Assembly (NCBI RefSeq): GCF_021869535.1
Contig: NW_026262659.1
Location: forward strand, 5,952,001-6,016,000
DNA: 64,000 bases
Direction of reading: 5' to 3'
From: Mytilus californianus
Taxonomy: Eukaryota > Mollusca > Bivalvia > Mytilida > Mytilidae
A program made the position numbers and the translations under genes. This document shows positions 34,701-46,937 of the stretch, piece after piece; within the stretch, counting starts at the first letter, position 1; each line of letters begins with the position of its first letter. The notes beneath the pieces are model-generated. The model ran no database searches. It saw only the letters and a program-made list of their open reading frames with translations, and was not told the origin of the DNA.

Positions 34701-36645
34701 TATGGTTACAGTTAATCTCTACCTTGTATCTGTCCATAATACCTTAAATCTTACGGTAACAGTTAATCTCTACCTTGTATCAGTCCATAATACCTTAAAT
34801 CTTATGGTAACAGTTAATCTCTACCCAGTATCAGTCCATAATACCTTAAATCTTATGGTAACAGTTAATCTCTACCTTGTATCAGTCCATAATACCTTAA
34901 ATCTTATGGTAACAGTTAATCTCTACCTTGTATCAGTCCATAATACATCAAATCTTAAGGTTACAGTTAATCTGGACCCAGTATCTGTCCATAATACTAA
35001 TACCTTAAACATTATGGGTACAGTCAGTTAATATCTACCTAGTATCTGTCCATAATACCTTAAATCTTACGGTAACAGTTAATCTCTACCTTGTATCTGT
35101 CCATAATACCTTAAATCTTATGGTAACAGTTAATCTCTACCCTGTATCAGTCCATAATACCTTAAATCTTATGGTAACAGTTAATCTCTACCTTGTATCT
35201 GTCCATAATACCTTAAATCTTATGGTAACAGTTAATCTCTACCTTGTATCAGTCCATTATACCTTAAATCTTATGGTTACAGTTAATCTCTACCTTGTAT
35301 CTGTCCATAATACCTTAAATCTTACGGTAACAGTTAATCTCTACCTTGTATCAGTCCATAATACCTTAAATCTTATGGTAACAGTTAATCTCTACCCAGT
35401 ATCAGTCCATAATACCTTAAATCTTATGGTAACAGTTAATCTCTACCTTGTATCAGTCCATAATACCTTAAATCTTATGGTAACAGTTAATCTCTACCTT
35501 GTATCAGTCCATAATACATCAAATCTTAAGGTTACAGTTAATCTGGACCCAGTATCTGTCCATAATACTAATACCTTAAACATTATGGGTACAGTCAGTT
35601 AATATCTACCTAGTATCTGTCCATAATACCTTAAATCTTATGATTACAATCAGTTAATCTGTATCCAGTATCTGTCCATAATACCTTAAATCTTATGGTA
35701 ACAGTTAATCTGGACCCAGTATCTGTCCATAATACTTTAAATCTTATGGTAACAGTTAATCTGGACCCAGTATCAGTCCATAATACCTTAAATCTTATGG
35801 TAACAGTTAATCTCTACCTTGTATCAGTCCATAATACCTTAAATCTTATGGTAACAGTTAATCTCTACCTTGTATCTGTCCATAATACCTTAAATCTTAT
35901 GGTAACAGTTAATCTCTACCTTGTATCAGTCCATAATACCTTAAATCTTATGGTAACAGTTAATCTCTACCATGTATCTGTCCATAATACCTTAAATCTT
36001 ATGGTAACAGTTAATCTCTACCTTGTATCAGTCCATAATACCTTAAATCTTATGGTTATAGTTAATCTCTACCTTGTATCAGTCCATAATACCTTAAATC
36101 TTATGGTTACAGTTAATCTCTACCTTGTATCTGTCCATAATACCTTAAATCTTATGGTAACAGTTAATTTCTACCTTGTATCAGTCCATAATACCTTAAA
36201 TCTTATGGTAACAGTTAATCTCTACCCAGTATCAGTCCATAATACCTTAAATCTTATGGTAACAGTTAATCTCTACCTTGTATCAGTCCATAATACCTTA
36301 AATCTTATGGTAACAGTTAATCTCTACCTTGTATCAGTCCATAATACATCAAATCTTAAGGTTACAGTTAATCTGGACCCAGTATCTGTCCATAATACTA
36401 ATACCTTAAACATTATGGGTACAGTCAGTTAATATCTACCTAGTATCTGTCCATAATACCTTAAATCTTATGATTACAATCAGTTAATCTGTATCCAGTA
36501 TCTGTCCATAATACCTTAAATCTTATGATTACAATCAGTTAATCTGTATCCAGTATCTGTCCATAATACCTTAAATCTTATGATTACAATCAGTTAATCT
36601 GTATCCAGTATCTATCCATAATACCTTAAATCTTATGGTTACAGC
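31762..36645 (+). repeat. 51 bp satellite, about 95 copies, with higher-order structure
   Basis: The monomer is 51 bp: 'accttaaatcttatggtaac' then 'agttaatctctaccttgtat' then 'cagtccataat'. In one frame it reads as a 17-residue repeat ('VTVNLYLVSVHNTLNLM'), giving long false ORFs broken by small indels. A marked junction ('aatacatcaaatcttaagg' followed by a 6 bp and a 4 bp insertion) occurs at 34942, 35513 and 36343, spaced 571 and 830 bp. A second block starting near 32232 reappears near 33670. The 5' and extreme 3' monomers are more divergent, as usual at satellite edges. Confidence 0.97.
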
Positions 36646-36689
36646 CATTACTGTAGATGGACCAACCAAGAAACAAGTCAAAAATGAAC

Positions 36690-37010
36690 TTGAGGGATGG
36701 ATGCCTGCTAGCATGTTTAACCCCGTCACATTCTCTATAGGCCTGTCCCAAGTCAGGAGCCTGTAATTCGGTGATTGTCGTTTATTGCTGTATATCATAT
36801 TTGTTTTTCGTTTATTGTTTTGTACATTAATCAGGCTGTTATTTTTCTCGTTTATATTTTGCATTTCGGGGACTTTATAGAGCTATGCGGTATGGGTTTT
36901 GCTCATTGTTAAAGACCGTACAGTGACCGATAGTTGCTAACTTCTAAGTCAATTGGTCTTGTGTGGAGAGTTGTTCCATTTGCAACCCTACCACATCTTC
37001 TTATTATATA
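36690..37010 (-). repeat. Dispersed repeat family A, partial copy
   Basis: Plus-strand blocks are 'catgtttaaccccgtcacat', 'gtcccaagtcaggagcctg', 'accgtacagtgaccgatag' and 'ccctaccacatcttcttatt'. The distal half of the family is missing. It lies between the two large satellites. Confidence 0.75.
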
Positions 37011-37350
37011 TTTCTCTCCAATATTCGAAGTTTCTTGAAATTTTATCAGAACATTCATTATTTTCGTACGAGGTGTGGATATACGGACAGACGGACGGAC
37101 GATGGTATACAATTATATACCATGATTATTACCTTTAAAAAAAAGACTTTTCAGTGCAATTAAAAAGGTTAATTTAAAAGAATTATGCATAAAAACGATA
37201 ACAAAAATTAACATAAATGCTGGACATCATAACAAACAACACCAACTGGTGCAATATTTGCGACATTGCAATGTAAGATGAAAAATTGATACAATTATAT
37301 TTATCGATTTGATGAGATGCAAATAAAGACTGTAAATGTTTTAGAAAGTA

Positions 37351-39552
37351 TTCAATAGTCTGTTGTATATGAACATTGTACACAACAATCTGTTGTATAT
37401 GAACATTGTACACAACAGTCTGTTGTATATGAACATTGTACACAATAATCTGTTGTATATGAACATTGTACACAATAGTCTGTTGTATATGAACATTGTA
37501 CACAACAATCTGTTGTATATGAACATTGTACACAACAATCTGTTGTATATGAACATTGTACACAATAATCTGTTGTATATGAACATTGTACACAACAATC
37601 TGTTGTATATGAACATTGTACACAATAATCTGTTGTATATGAACATTGTACACAATAATCTGTTGTATATGAACATTGTACACAACAATCTGTTGTATAT
37701 GAACATTGTACACAATAATCTGTTGTATATGAACATTGTACACAACAATCTGTTGTATATGAACATTGTACACAACAATCTGTTGTATATGAACATTGTA
37801 CACAATAGTCTGTTGTATATGAACATTGTACATAATAATCTGTTGTATATGAACATTGTACACAATAGTCTGTTGTATATGAACACTGTACACAACAGTC
37901 TGTTGTATATGAACATTGTACACAACAATCTGTTGTATATGAACATTGTACACAATAATCTGTTGTATATGAACATTGTACACAACAGTCTGTTGTATAT
38001 GAACATTGTACACAACAATCTGTTGTATATGAACATTGTACACAACAATCTGTTGTATATGAACATTGTATACAATAATCTGTTGTATATGAACATTGTA
38101 CACAACAATCTGTTGTATATGAACATTGTACACAACAATCTGTTGTATATGAACATTGTACATAACAGTCTGTTGTATATGAACATTGTACACAATAATC
38201 TGTTGTATATGAACACTGTACACAACAGTCTGTTGTATATGAACATTGTACACAATAATCTGTTGTATATGAACATTGTACACAATAATCTGTTGTATAT
38301 GAACATTGTACACAATAATCTGTTGTATATGAACACTGTACACAATAATCTGTTGTATATGAACATTGTACACAACAATCTGTTGTATATGAACATTGTA
38401 CACAATAATCTGTTGTATATGAACATTGTACACAATAATCTGTTGTATATGAACATTGTACACAACAATCTGTTGTATATGAACATTGTACACAATAATC
38501 TGTTGTATATGAACATTGTACACAATAATCTGTTGTATATGAACATTGTACACAACAATCTGTTGTATATGAACATTGTACACAACAATCTGTTGTATAT
38601 GAACATTGTACACAACAATCTGTTGTATATGAACATTGTACACAATAGTCTGTTGTATATGAACATTGTACACAACAATCTGTTGTATATGAACATTGTA
38701 CACAATAGTCTGTTGTATACGAACATTGTACACAACAGTCTGTTGTATAAGAACATTGTACACACTAGTCTGTTGTATATGAACACTGTACACAACAGTC
38801 TGTTGTATATGAACATTGTACACAATAATCTGTTGTATATGAACATTGTACACAATAATCTGTTGTATATGAACATTGTACACAATAATCTGTTGTATAT
38901 GAACACTGTACACAATAATCTGTTGTATATGAACATTGTACACAACAATCTGTTGTATATGAACATTGTACACAATAATCTGTTGTATATGAACATTGTA
39001 CACAATAATCTGTTGTATATGAACATTGTACACAACAATCTGTTGTATATGAACATTGTACACAATAATCTGTTGTATATGAACATTGTACACAATAATC
39101 TGTTGTATATGAACATTGTACACAACAATCTGTTGTATATGAACATTGTACACAACAGTCTGTTGTATATGAACATTGTACACAATAATCTGTTGTATAT
39201 GAACATTGTACACAATAGTCTGTTGTATATGAACATTGTACACAACAATCTGTTGTATATGAACATTGTACACAATAATCTGTTGTATATGAACATTGTA
39301 CACAATAATCTGTTGTATACGAACACTGTACACAACAGTCTGTTGTATACGAACATTGTACACAATAGTCTGTTGTATACGAACATTGTACACAACAGTC
39401 TGTTGTATAAGAACATTGTACACACTAGTCTGTTGTATATGAACATTGTACACAATAGTCTGTTGTATATGAACATTGTACACAATAGTCTGTTGTATAT
39501 GAACATTGTACACAATAGTCTGTTGTATATGAACATTGTACACAAGTCCAAG
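37351..39552 (+). repeat. 30 bp satellite, about 73 copies, with 570 and 660 bp super-repeats
   Basis: The monomer is 'tctgttgtatatgaacattg' plus 'tacacaataa', with the main variation at 'aataatc / acaatc / atagtc / acagtc'. The pattern of variants over at least 12 consecutive monomers from 38221 recurs from 38791 (570 bp, 19 units). The rare pair 'tataagaacattg..cactagtc' at 38746 recurs at 39406 (660 bp, 22 units). Because 30 is a multiple of three and the unit lacks stops, frames on both strands stay open for more than 700 codons. This is a property of the unit and not evidence of genes. Confidence 0.97.
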
Positions 39553-41149
39553 TAGCGTTTGTGTTAATGCAAGGTAACGCCTATTCAAGTCAGATTTTAG
39601 CATACCGTACACGTTGTTAAACGTATACATCAAGATGCAACAAGAGGAATATCGCCTTCTAACAATTAGAAGTTTGTTACGGTAAATTAAATCGCCAAAG
39701 ACTTTGAATGTGAACCAGTTTAACGTTTGCAAAATGATTTTTAAAGAGACAATGAATGCCTTTATGTTAATTTTGTTTGCCTCCGTGTACGTTCATCTGC
39801 TATTCGGAAAAGGTATTATACTTGAATGTTTGCGGACATCAATTGGTGATTTGATGGTCGCAAATTGCTTTTACTGGTGACGCGTTTTCTTCAAATTATT
39901 TTCATATATTTTATGAAATGGATGACATGATTAGAAAAGATTAAACAGTTTAAAAAATATGTGCTTCACATTTAACAAATGTACACCATTGACTAAGGCT
40001 GAAATTATAGTAAAACATGAAAATGATAATAGGAATTACCCAATTATATTTACAGGACAACAAACCACACAACCCACCAGCACTCAACCCTAACGAAAAG
40101 TAAACGTACAAAACAGAAAAACAACATGGTGCAGGTAGCCTAACTTGGTATAGGCACAACATGTCGTTGGGTCAAACCATTTTTACGTACACATAATCCT
40201 TCACTTTTTGTCTATATAAACCATATGTCGTAAAAGTAAAACACACAATAAAATACTTAAACAGTGCAGTTACCAAAACGATGTCCACTAACCTGGACAA
40301 GGTAATAAAAGATGGTACATACTTTCTCGTATTCTACCGCACATGCGCATGTACATTCTACCGTACATGTACATGTGCATTCTACCTAGAATAAAACTGA
40401 CCTACACAGTCATGTACATGGGAATTATTTCATCATGCTATACCCGATGCATAAATTAAGATTTAAACTAAATAGAAAAGGTATCTATTTGTTACAGAAA
40501 AAAATTGAACCACTTATTGAATAAATTCTATAGGTATATTTTGTTTTCGGAAAATTCAAAATAGATCGATCCACGTCTAATGAATAATACAAAATGAATA
40601 TTTTGTATACATTTCACATTTTGAAAAATAATCAGCTAACCTTTAGTTTGTCCCTTCCATTACGAACTAGATTTAAGATATAATAGATGAAACATGGCAA
40701 TATAGAAAGTTGTGTTATCTAGATTAACAGTCAATGAGTGCTATCTAGATTAACAGGCAATGACTGGTCACTGGAAGACATTGACTCTTGTTGTAATAAC
40801 AAATACAAAGACGATATGTAAATACTATAATGCGCATCAATTCTATTCTTCATTTATGTATAATGTAATACTGTTTTTCAATCTAATCAAAACATAGAAC
40901 GTGTCTCAGATGGTGTAGATATACCATCTATTGTATAGATAATAGGTTAAATTCCCAATAAATATAAGCAATCAATCTTATATACACTCGACGGTTAAAT
41001 TGATTGATATATACACCGAAATATAGACAAATCTATACAAAATAAAACGGTTCTTACTCGACAAAGGTTTGTTAATTCGTTCACCGATAAAAAAAAAAGT
41101 GAAACTATCACAACGGGACAATAAAAAACCAGAATTCGATTCCACAACG
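39553..41149. other. Non-coding DNA with small local repeats
   Basis: It includes a CATG-rich stretch at 40345-40390 ('acatgtacatgtgcattcta') and a two-copy 'tatctagattaacag' repeat near 40720-40755. No gene was recognised. 40040-40180 is weakly like family A. Confidence 0.4.
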
Positions 41150-41600
41150 GGACAATAAAAAAACAGAATTCGAAGTAAACCAGACAACACCACGGCCAAA
41201 AGACAAATAGACAAACAACAATTTATAAAATACCACACATAAAACAAATGATTGAGCAACGAGAATCATATCAAAAATTGGTTGAACCCAGGTGCTCCGG
41301 AAAGATATTCAGTTCGTGTTCTACTATAGGGACACACTTTGTGTGTTGCTGGTATCAAGTAAATATCCAGTGATAAGTCACATTCGGTGATGTCAAACGC
41401 GAGGAAAAGAAGAAAAATTCGTGGCTACGACAAGTCGAACACACTCCGTGGTAATCTGTGATACAGAACAAATCATGATGGCGTCCATACATCTTTCCAT
41501 GTGATGAATTCAACTTTGCCATTAATAACCTTTCAGTTTGGTTCAATAGCTTCTTGGTAATCAGCAATCCGGCTTTTGGTGGGGCTCGTGTTGTCCAGTC
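41150..41600 (-). pseudogene. Retroelement reverse-transcriptase C-terminal tail, degraded
   Basis: The minus-strand ORF at 41355-41567 reads 'LLITKKLLNQTERLLMAKLN' and 'MYGRHHDLFCITDYHGV', then 'LTSPNVTY'. This corresponds block by block to the copies at 43478 and 54245. The 3' region includes the family phrase for 'tccggagcacctg' in altered form. There is no catalytic core, and indels are present. Confidence 0.5.
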
Positions 41601-42141
41601 TATAGTTTTCTATGCTGTGTTTTGTATACTACTGTTTAATTGTCTATTTACATTTGTAATTAAATAAGCGACAAGACTTGCTATACAGGAAGACATATTG
41701 TTTTCTGAATAGTTGATCTTTCCTCAGCATATCAATTAGACTTATCCTAAATAAAACTAAACTTTGATTAATGGTTATAGTTTTTTTTGTTTTTTTTTTT
41801 GCTTTTCCGGATAGAGAAGTTCCACTCATCTATTTTCTTCAATTAACATGATTTCTCAGTGTCTTAATAGCAGCATGACGGATTTAAAATACTGTTAGTG
41901 AATAATGAATAATTGAATGTGTATTGTATATATCGAGTTTTCTATTTTTTTGGTACTGGGATATATCAGCTAGAAGTTACATCATGAAGATTTTGGTCGG
42001 GTTTAAATAGGATCCATAGTGTGTCAATCCGCTGATATAATATAAATAAAATCTAGATCTGATAATCGATAAATCGGATAGTATTGCTGTGTGTTCCATT
42101 AAATAAAAAAACAATTTTTTAACCTGCATAGCGGAAGAAGA
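41601..42141. other. AT-rich gap, nothing recognised
   Basis: Only homopolymer runs and short chance ORFs. Confidence 0.4.
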
Positions 42142-42800
42142 CCTACCTGTATCTTGGCATTGCACAAGTTCGTGTTTTTCTCTTACTGTTTATGACGTCT
42201 TTTACTAAATCCATAGGATGTTGGATGTGTACTGATTGATATTTTAGTCTTAGATGCATGATTTTTTTCATTAGTTATTGGCTTTGAACTAGCTGTCAGT
42301 AACTGAGAGTACTCTCAGATCTGTACTTAGTGTCTTTTTGTTGTGGGGATGTATAAATACCCGTTCACGTCCACTCTGTGTTTTTGTTAGATGTATTTCT
42401 ATTTGTTTCCATCTGATGAGTTAAGCCTTTTTCAACTGATTTTTATAGTTTGTTCTTATGTTGTACTGTTACACCACTGTCCCAGGTTAGGGGAGGGTTG
42501 GCGCCTTCAAACGAGTTTAACCCCGCCATATTCTGTATGTGCCTGTCCCAAGTCAGGAGCCTGCAAATCAGTAGTTGTCGTTTGTTGCTGTGTAACACAT
42601 TTGTTTTTTGTTCATTATTTAGTTTTCTCGTTTCAATTGTTTTACATTTGTCATTTCGGGGCCTTTTATAGTTGACTATGCGGTATGGGCATTGCTCATT
42701 TTTGAAGGCCGTACGGTGACCTATAATTATTAATGTCTGTGTCATTTTGTCTCTTGTAGAAAGTTGTCTCATTGGCAATCCTACCAAATCTTCTTATTTT
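42142..42800 (-). repeat. Dispersed repeat family A, full-length reference copy
   Basis: It runs from 'cctacctgtatcttggcatt' to 'caatcctaccaaatcttctt' on the plus strand, about 660 bp. Internal blocks in order are 'ggatgttggatgtgtactga', 'gtactctcagatctgtactt', 'actgttacaccactgtccc', 'gtcccaagtcaggagcctg', 'ggggccttttatag' and 'aaggccgtacggtgacct'. Small ORFs on both strands are not conserved between copies. There are no obvious terminal inverted repeats. Confidence 0.8.
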
Positions 42801-43231
42801 TATATTAATAAATTCCGTGCAATTAAACTCTATAATATTAAAGTCGGTTAAAACATTATAACGAAGGCGACAAGTTCATATAAGATTTACTGACATCATA
42901 TTGTACTAATTTTATTGCACCAGGTGCGCATATCAACAATAAATACATCTAAAGTAACGTTTGAGGCAAAGATATCTGCAAGTCCAAAACCTAAAACAAA
43001 CGTTGACGAGCTATTTAAAACAAAAAAATAAATCAAATTAAGTAAAACACGGACAAGGAGTCACTATACCTTAAGGGACATACATTCATTAATTTTAAAT
43101 TATTTCAAACAGCAAATTAAAAGAAAACTATATCCGTATGTGCATGCCAGTATCGAAGTACTGGCTACTGTGCTGATGATACAATCAGAGATTAACAGTC
43201 CACCAGCTGAGGCATCGACCATTATTAATTA
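42801..43231. other. Non-coding gap
   Basis: Around 43140-43220 the wording 'gtatcgaagtactggctact' resembles the outer end of family D near 56040 and 56375, so a D-end fragment is possible. Confidence 0.4.
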
Positions 43232-43425
43232 ATATAAAAATAAGGAGATGTGGTATGATTGCCAATAAGACAGCTACCCACCAAAGTTCAAATGAAGTGG
43301 ATGTGAGCAATAATAGGCAACCGTACGGCCTTCAACAATGAGAAAAAGCCCATTCCGTATAGTCGCCTATAAAAGGCCCCGACATGATAAAAACATGGAA
43401 CAATTCAACGGTCTAATGTATAGGA
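43232..43425 (+). repeat. Dispersed repeat family A, partial copy
   Basis: It starts 'aaggagatgtggtatgattg' and continues through 'ggcaaccgtacggccttcaa' to 'aaaaggccccgacatg', then stops. Confidence 0.8.
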
Positions 43426-43477
43426 CTTAATTAAGTGTTATTTTCATTGTACACGCATAAACACTAATGGTCATACA

Positions 43478-43975
43478 TTCTATCATGATTTCCTTGATAT
43501 AGGATTGCTGCTCACAAGGAAGCTATTAAGCCAAGAGTTCCAAATGGTGAAGTGGAAATCATCCTTACGTAAATACAGACGCCATCACGAGTTGGTTGAT
43601 CGTTATGGAATAACCGTTTCACAGATGATATTGGATATGTTCCTTATGTCGTAACTACAATACCCTCCCTTTTCACGAATGTGACTTACCGAATTAGACT
43701 ATTTACCGGATTTGTAATAACATAAGCAACTCGACGGGTGACACATGTGGAGCAGGATCTGCTTACCTTTCCGGAGCACCTGAGATCACCCCCAGTTTTT
43801 GGTGGGGTTCGTGTTGCTTCGTCTTTAGTTTTCTATGTTGTGTCATCTGTACTATTATTTGTCTATTTGTCTTTTTATTTATGGCCATGGCGTTGTCAGT
43901 TTGTTTTCGATCTATGAGTTTGGCTGTCCCTCTGGTATCTTTCGTCCCTCTTCTGTTTATACTTATATTTTGGCA
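43478..43975 (+). pseudogene. Retroelement reverse-transcriptase C-terminal tail plus 3' region
   Basis: It has the same blocks as 54245-54865, starting later: 'gatttccttgatataggatt', 'cgccatcacgagttggttga', 'cgttatggaataaccg', 'atgtggagcaggatctgctt', 'tccggagcacctgagatcac' and 'gcgttgtcagtttgttttcg'. Indels break the frame. The consistent 3' end with variable 5' truncation across copies suggests reverse transcription primed at the 3' end, as in non-LTR elements. Confidence 0.6.
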
Positions 43976-43984
43976 TAACACAAT

Positions 43985-44160
43985 GCCATAGTTTTCTAAT
44001 ACTGCTAATGGCGTCTTTACTTATCTAATGGATGTGTACTGATTAATAGTTTAGTCTGTGAAAATAAACATCATATATTAGCCGAAATTGGCTTTGAACT
44101 AGCTTCCAGCAACTACGGGAACTCTCAGATTGGTACGTTTTGTTTTTTGTCTTTTTGTTA
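43985..44160 (-). repeat. Dispersed repeat family A, partial distal copy
   Basis: 'taatggatgtgtactgatta', 'ttggctttgaactagcttcc' and 'aactctcagattggtacg' match the far end of the full copy at 42142. Confidence 0.65.
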
Positions 44161-45125
44161 AATTTTTAATGTTATTTTTTCCGCAGAAGCAAGTTGTTAA
44201 CCTTGGTAGTGTTTATAAATATACGTATATTTATAAACAAATCTCATCTAGCACCTGGTATACCCCTTGAGGATTCATGATTGGTCAATAAATCTTTAAA
44301 CTCGAATCCGGAATCTTGGTTATATATATATATTGTTCATGTTGTTAGTTTGTTAATTTGGTGGTGATGTTGATACTCTCAATCTTGTTTTACTCTGGGG
44401 GAATGAGAGCTTGACAAAACAGATAAGAACAGAACAGGTCATCAAAATGAACTGCATTTTATTTAGCTACATCTGTTGAAGGGGAGATAAATTTAAATTA
44501 CCGTACAGAATATTTTCCTCTTCGTCAAAATCAAATTTTATTTATTACAGAATATATATGAATGTTTATACTTTATTCTATGATAAAGGAGGAATATAAC
44601 TTTGTTATCTGCCTTCTAAAATTGCTAAATTATAACATTTTCAATCCTTTCAAAATTATTCTATTTTTTCTGATTAATTATCTAAGTGCGGGAATATCAT
44701 TTAGGATGTCCCTATTACGACAAAAGTTTGTAGGAATAAGCCTATTTGACTAAAATTGCAGTTTAATAAAAATGTTCTTTTGTGGCAAGAACATGTATAA
44801 CCACATCAAACATTTACCACATCATCAAACTTACGGAAAGTGTCTTTCTATATGTAGCTAAGCCTTTGGTTCATATCCTAGTTATTGCCAAAATATCAAA
44901 ACGAGGCTATTTTGGAAGTGTTTGATTCAGCTATTAAATACGGAAGACAGTCACATAATGGAAAACAAATATGATTTTTGACGGTCAAATGTGTAATGTA
45001 TTCTGTAGGATGTTATTTGATAGATTTCGTATTAAAAACTTTTTATTTTCAAATTCAAGGGGCCAAGAAATTTGCCTTGGCCAAAGACATTTTCTTTATA
45101 ATATATGTTCGCTTACTCTGAGTAT
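44161..45125. other. AT-rich gap, nothing recognised
   Basis: No conserved ORF or repeat family was seen. Confidence 0.4.
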
Positions 45126-45133
45126 AAGTTATC

Positions 45134-46020
45134 GGGCGCATTGTATTTGCGCCAATTTTTCATTTGCGCCATAAGGTTATATTTCATTTCCGCCAAAAAA
45201 TGAAAAAATACATTTGCGCCATTTCACAGGTAACATATAACGGAATATATATATATTTCACTGAACTTGTACACATTTTTGTTTAGGGGCCAGCTGAAGC
45301 CCGCCTCGGGGTGCGGGATTTTCTCGCTGTGTTGAAGACCCATTGGTGGCCTTCGGCTGTTCTCTGCTCTTCGGTTGGGTTGTTGTCTCTTTGACACATT
45401 CTCCATTTCCATTCTCAATTTTATATGCATGCATGTTTGAGGTGTCAAGATGGACATTGCCAATTCGAAGACAAATAGAGGAAATAAGCCTGTACATTGC
45501 CAATTCGAAGACAGATAGAGGACATAAGCCTGTATTTTTTATGACTACACATATAGGTTATCTTATGTTCTGAAAAATTGAGACAAGTCGTATAGATATA
45601 CCTCAAAAAAAAAAACTTGCAAAGCTAGAATCACAACAGATGTTGACAGCAAAACAATTATAAAACTTACGTTTTTTATGTTGTGTTTTGTTTAGTGTTG
45701 TTTGTCTTTGCGTCGTTTTTCGTTTTTTCGTTTTACTGCAGTGTACACAATAGACGTATAGTGTATAACGCTTTCATTATGGTTTTATGATGACTGATTT
45801 CTGGTCAATATGTTTTATTATGCCAACAAAAACTTTGTTTTAAAGTTATTATTAAAACTAAAGTATCTTTTGAATATATCTACTATTTACCTGTATGTAC
45901 TTGTATTATTAGCGCAAATGAAATGTTTCATTTTTGGCGCATATGAAATATGGTTTGTGGCGCAAATGAAAGATTTTTTTGGCGCAATGAAATGGCAATT
46001 GGCGCAAAAGCAAAGTACCG
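45134..46020. mobile_element. 887 bp inverted-repeat element with arrays of 'tttgcgcca' and 8 bp target duplication
   Basis: The left end carries 'gtatttgcgccaatttttca' and further 'catttgcgcca' units (to about 45236). The right end (45908-46020) carries the inverse, 'tggcgcaaatgaaa' several times. The 8-mer 'aagttatc' lies immediately outside both ends (45126-45133 and 46021-46028), a perfect 8 bp direct repeat as made by hAT-type transposition. The interior has no transposase and contains a nested family C copy, so the element is non-autonomous. Confidence 0.7.
45252..45424 (+). repeat. Dispersed repeat family C copy, nested
   Basis: It starts at 'atttcactgaacttgtacac' and runs through 'gggtgcgggattttctcgc' to 'ttccattctcaattttat'. 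It inserted next to the left arm of the 887 bp element. Confidence 0.8.
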
Positions 46021-46028
46021 AAGTTATC

Positions 46029-46657
46029 ATGGTATGAAAAATTAAAACATTGATTATGTAAATTAATGTACGTAATGACGGTAATAAATGCTGTCAAGCC
46101 GATAATGATGTATCACGGTTGGGGTTATAAATGATTTCTGAAATTGACTCGCGCTGTCATATAGTAGGAATATAAATATACGTTAGGTCTAGACATTGAT
46201 CTTAATTGAGTTTATGTCTAATTGATATATACTACAGTCAGCATATAAATATTCAAATCGAATCTACAACAGAAGGTGCATTGTCACTGGGACTATTATA
46301 CTATCAGAACAATTTTGTTCATGATACAATCTATCTCAAATAGTGGTAACGACTTCGATATTTTAAAATTTTATTCACAGTTCTATATAATAAGTCTCAG
46401 TTCACTAGCCAAAGGGATTCTAAAATCATCATGCAAGACTGTATACGTAGATATGGTTGTAATAAAACGGTATATATCCAATTAGGATTTTCTTGTTTAT
46501 TTGACCGACATCACACATGAATTTGCATGAATTATGTGTAATGATCCACTATTGTTACGCATCGATGCGTAAATTGGTAAATTGTTTTTTATATGAACCA
46601 ACGCTTTTCCGTGGCAACTCTCATGTTAACCATATTAATTTTGTACAGCTTAGAGTA
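46029..46657. other. AT-rich gap, nothing recognised
   Basis: No repeat or coding signal was identified. Confidence 0.4.
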
Positions 46658-46669
46658 CACCTCGGAATG

Positions 46670-46937
46670 ATTTGATTTGATTTGATTTTTTTATGTTTTA
46701 ACGCCACTTTTAAGCACCGCTTTTGGGCTATTTCGTGGCGGCCAGTTTTTATTGGTGGAGGAAGCCGGACTGCCCGGAGAAAACCACCGACCTTCGATAG
46801 GAAAACTGACAATCCTAGTCAATTAAGATTGGAGTCGAGTGCACCCGCACGAGCGGGGTTCGAACACACAACCTCAGTGTTGACTGGCTAGTGATTACAG
46901 TAGTAACTACTTAGACCAATCGGCAACCGAGGCCCCT
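46670..46937 (-). mobile_element. tRNA-derived SINE, full-length, with target duplication
   Basis: On the minus strand the head is 'ggggcctcggttgccgattg' with a tRNA-like A box, then a B-box 'ggttgtgtgttcgaacccc' equivalent. A body follows with 'ggtttctccgggca / cttcctccacc' blocks, and a tail of TCAAA repeats. The flanks 'cacctcggaatg' (46658-46669) and 'caccttggaatg' (46938-46949) differ at one of 12 positions, a target-site duplication. It is about 268 bp, matching the copy at 47303. Confidence 0.85.

Noticed and set aside
32232..36432. ORFs of 150 to 262 codons with a 17-residue repeat
   Set aside because: They are translations of the 51 bp satellite. Frames are broken by 4-6 bp insertions between blocks, and no start, signal or splice context supports a gene.
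37351..39552. CRISPR-like array of 30 bp repeats
   Set aside because: Units are directly adjacent with no spacers, and the host is a eukaryote.
37183..39732. ORFs of 849, 736 and 730 codons on both strands
   Set aside because: All three come from one 30 bp tandem repeat that is a multiple of three and lacks stops. Overlapping open frames on both strands are expected by construction, and the flanking residues show no domain.
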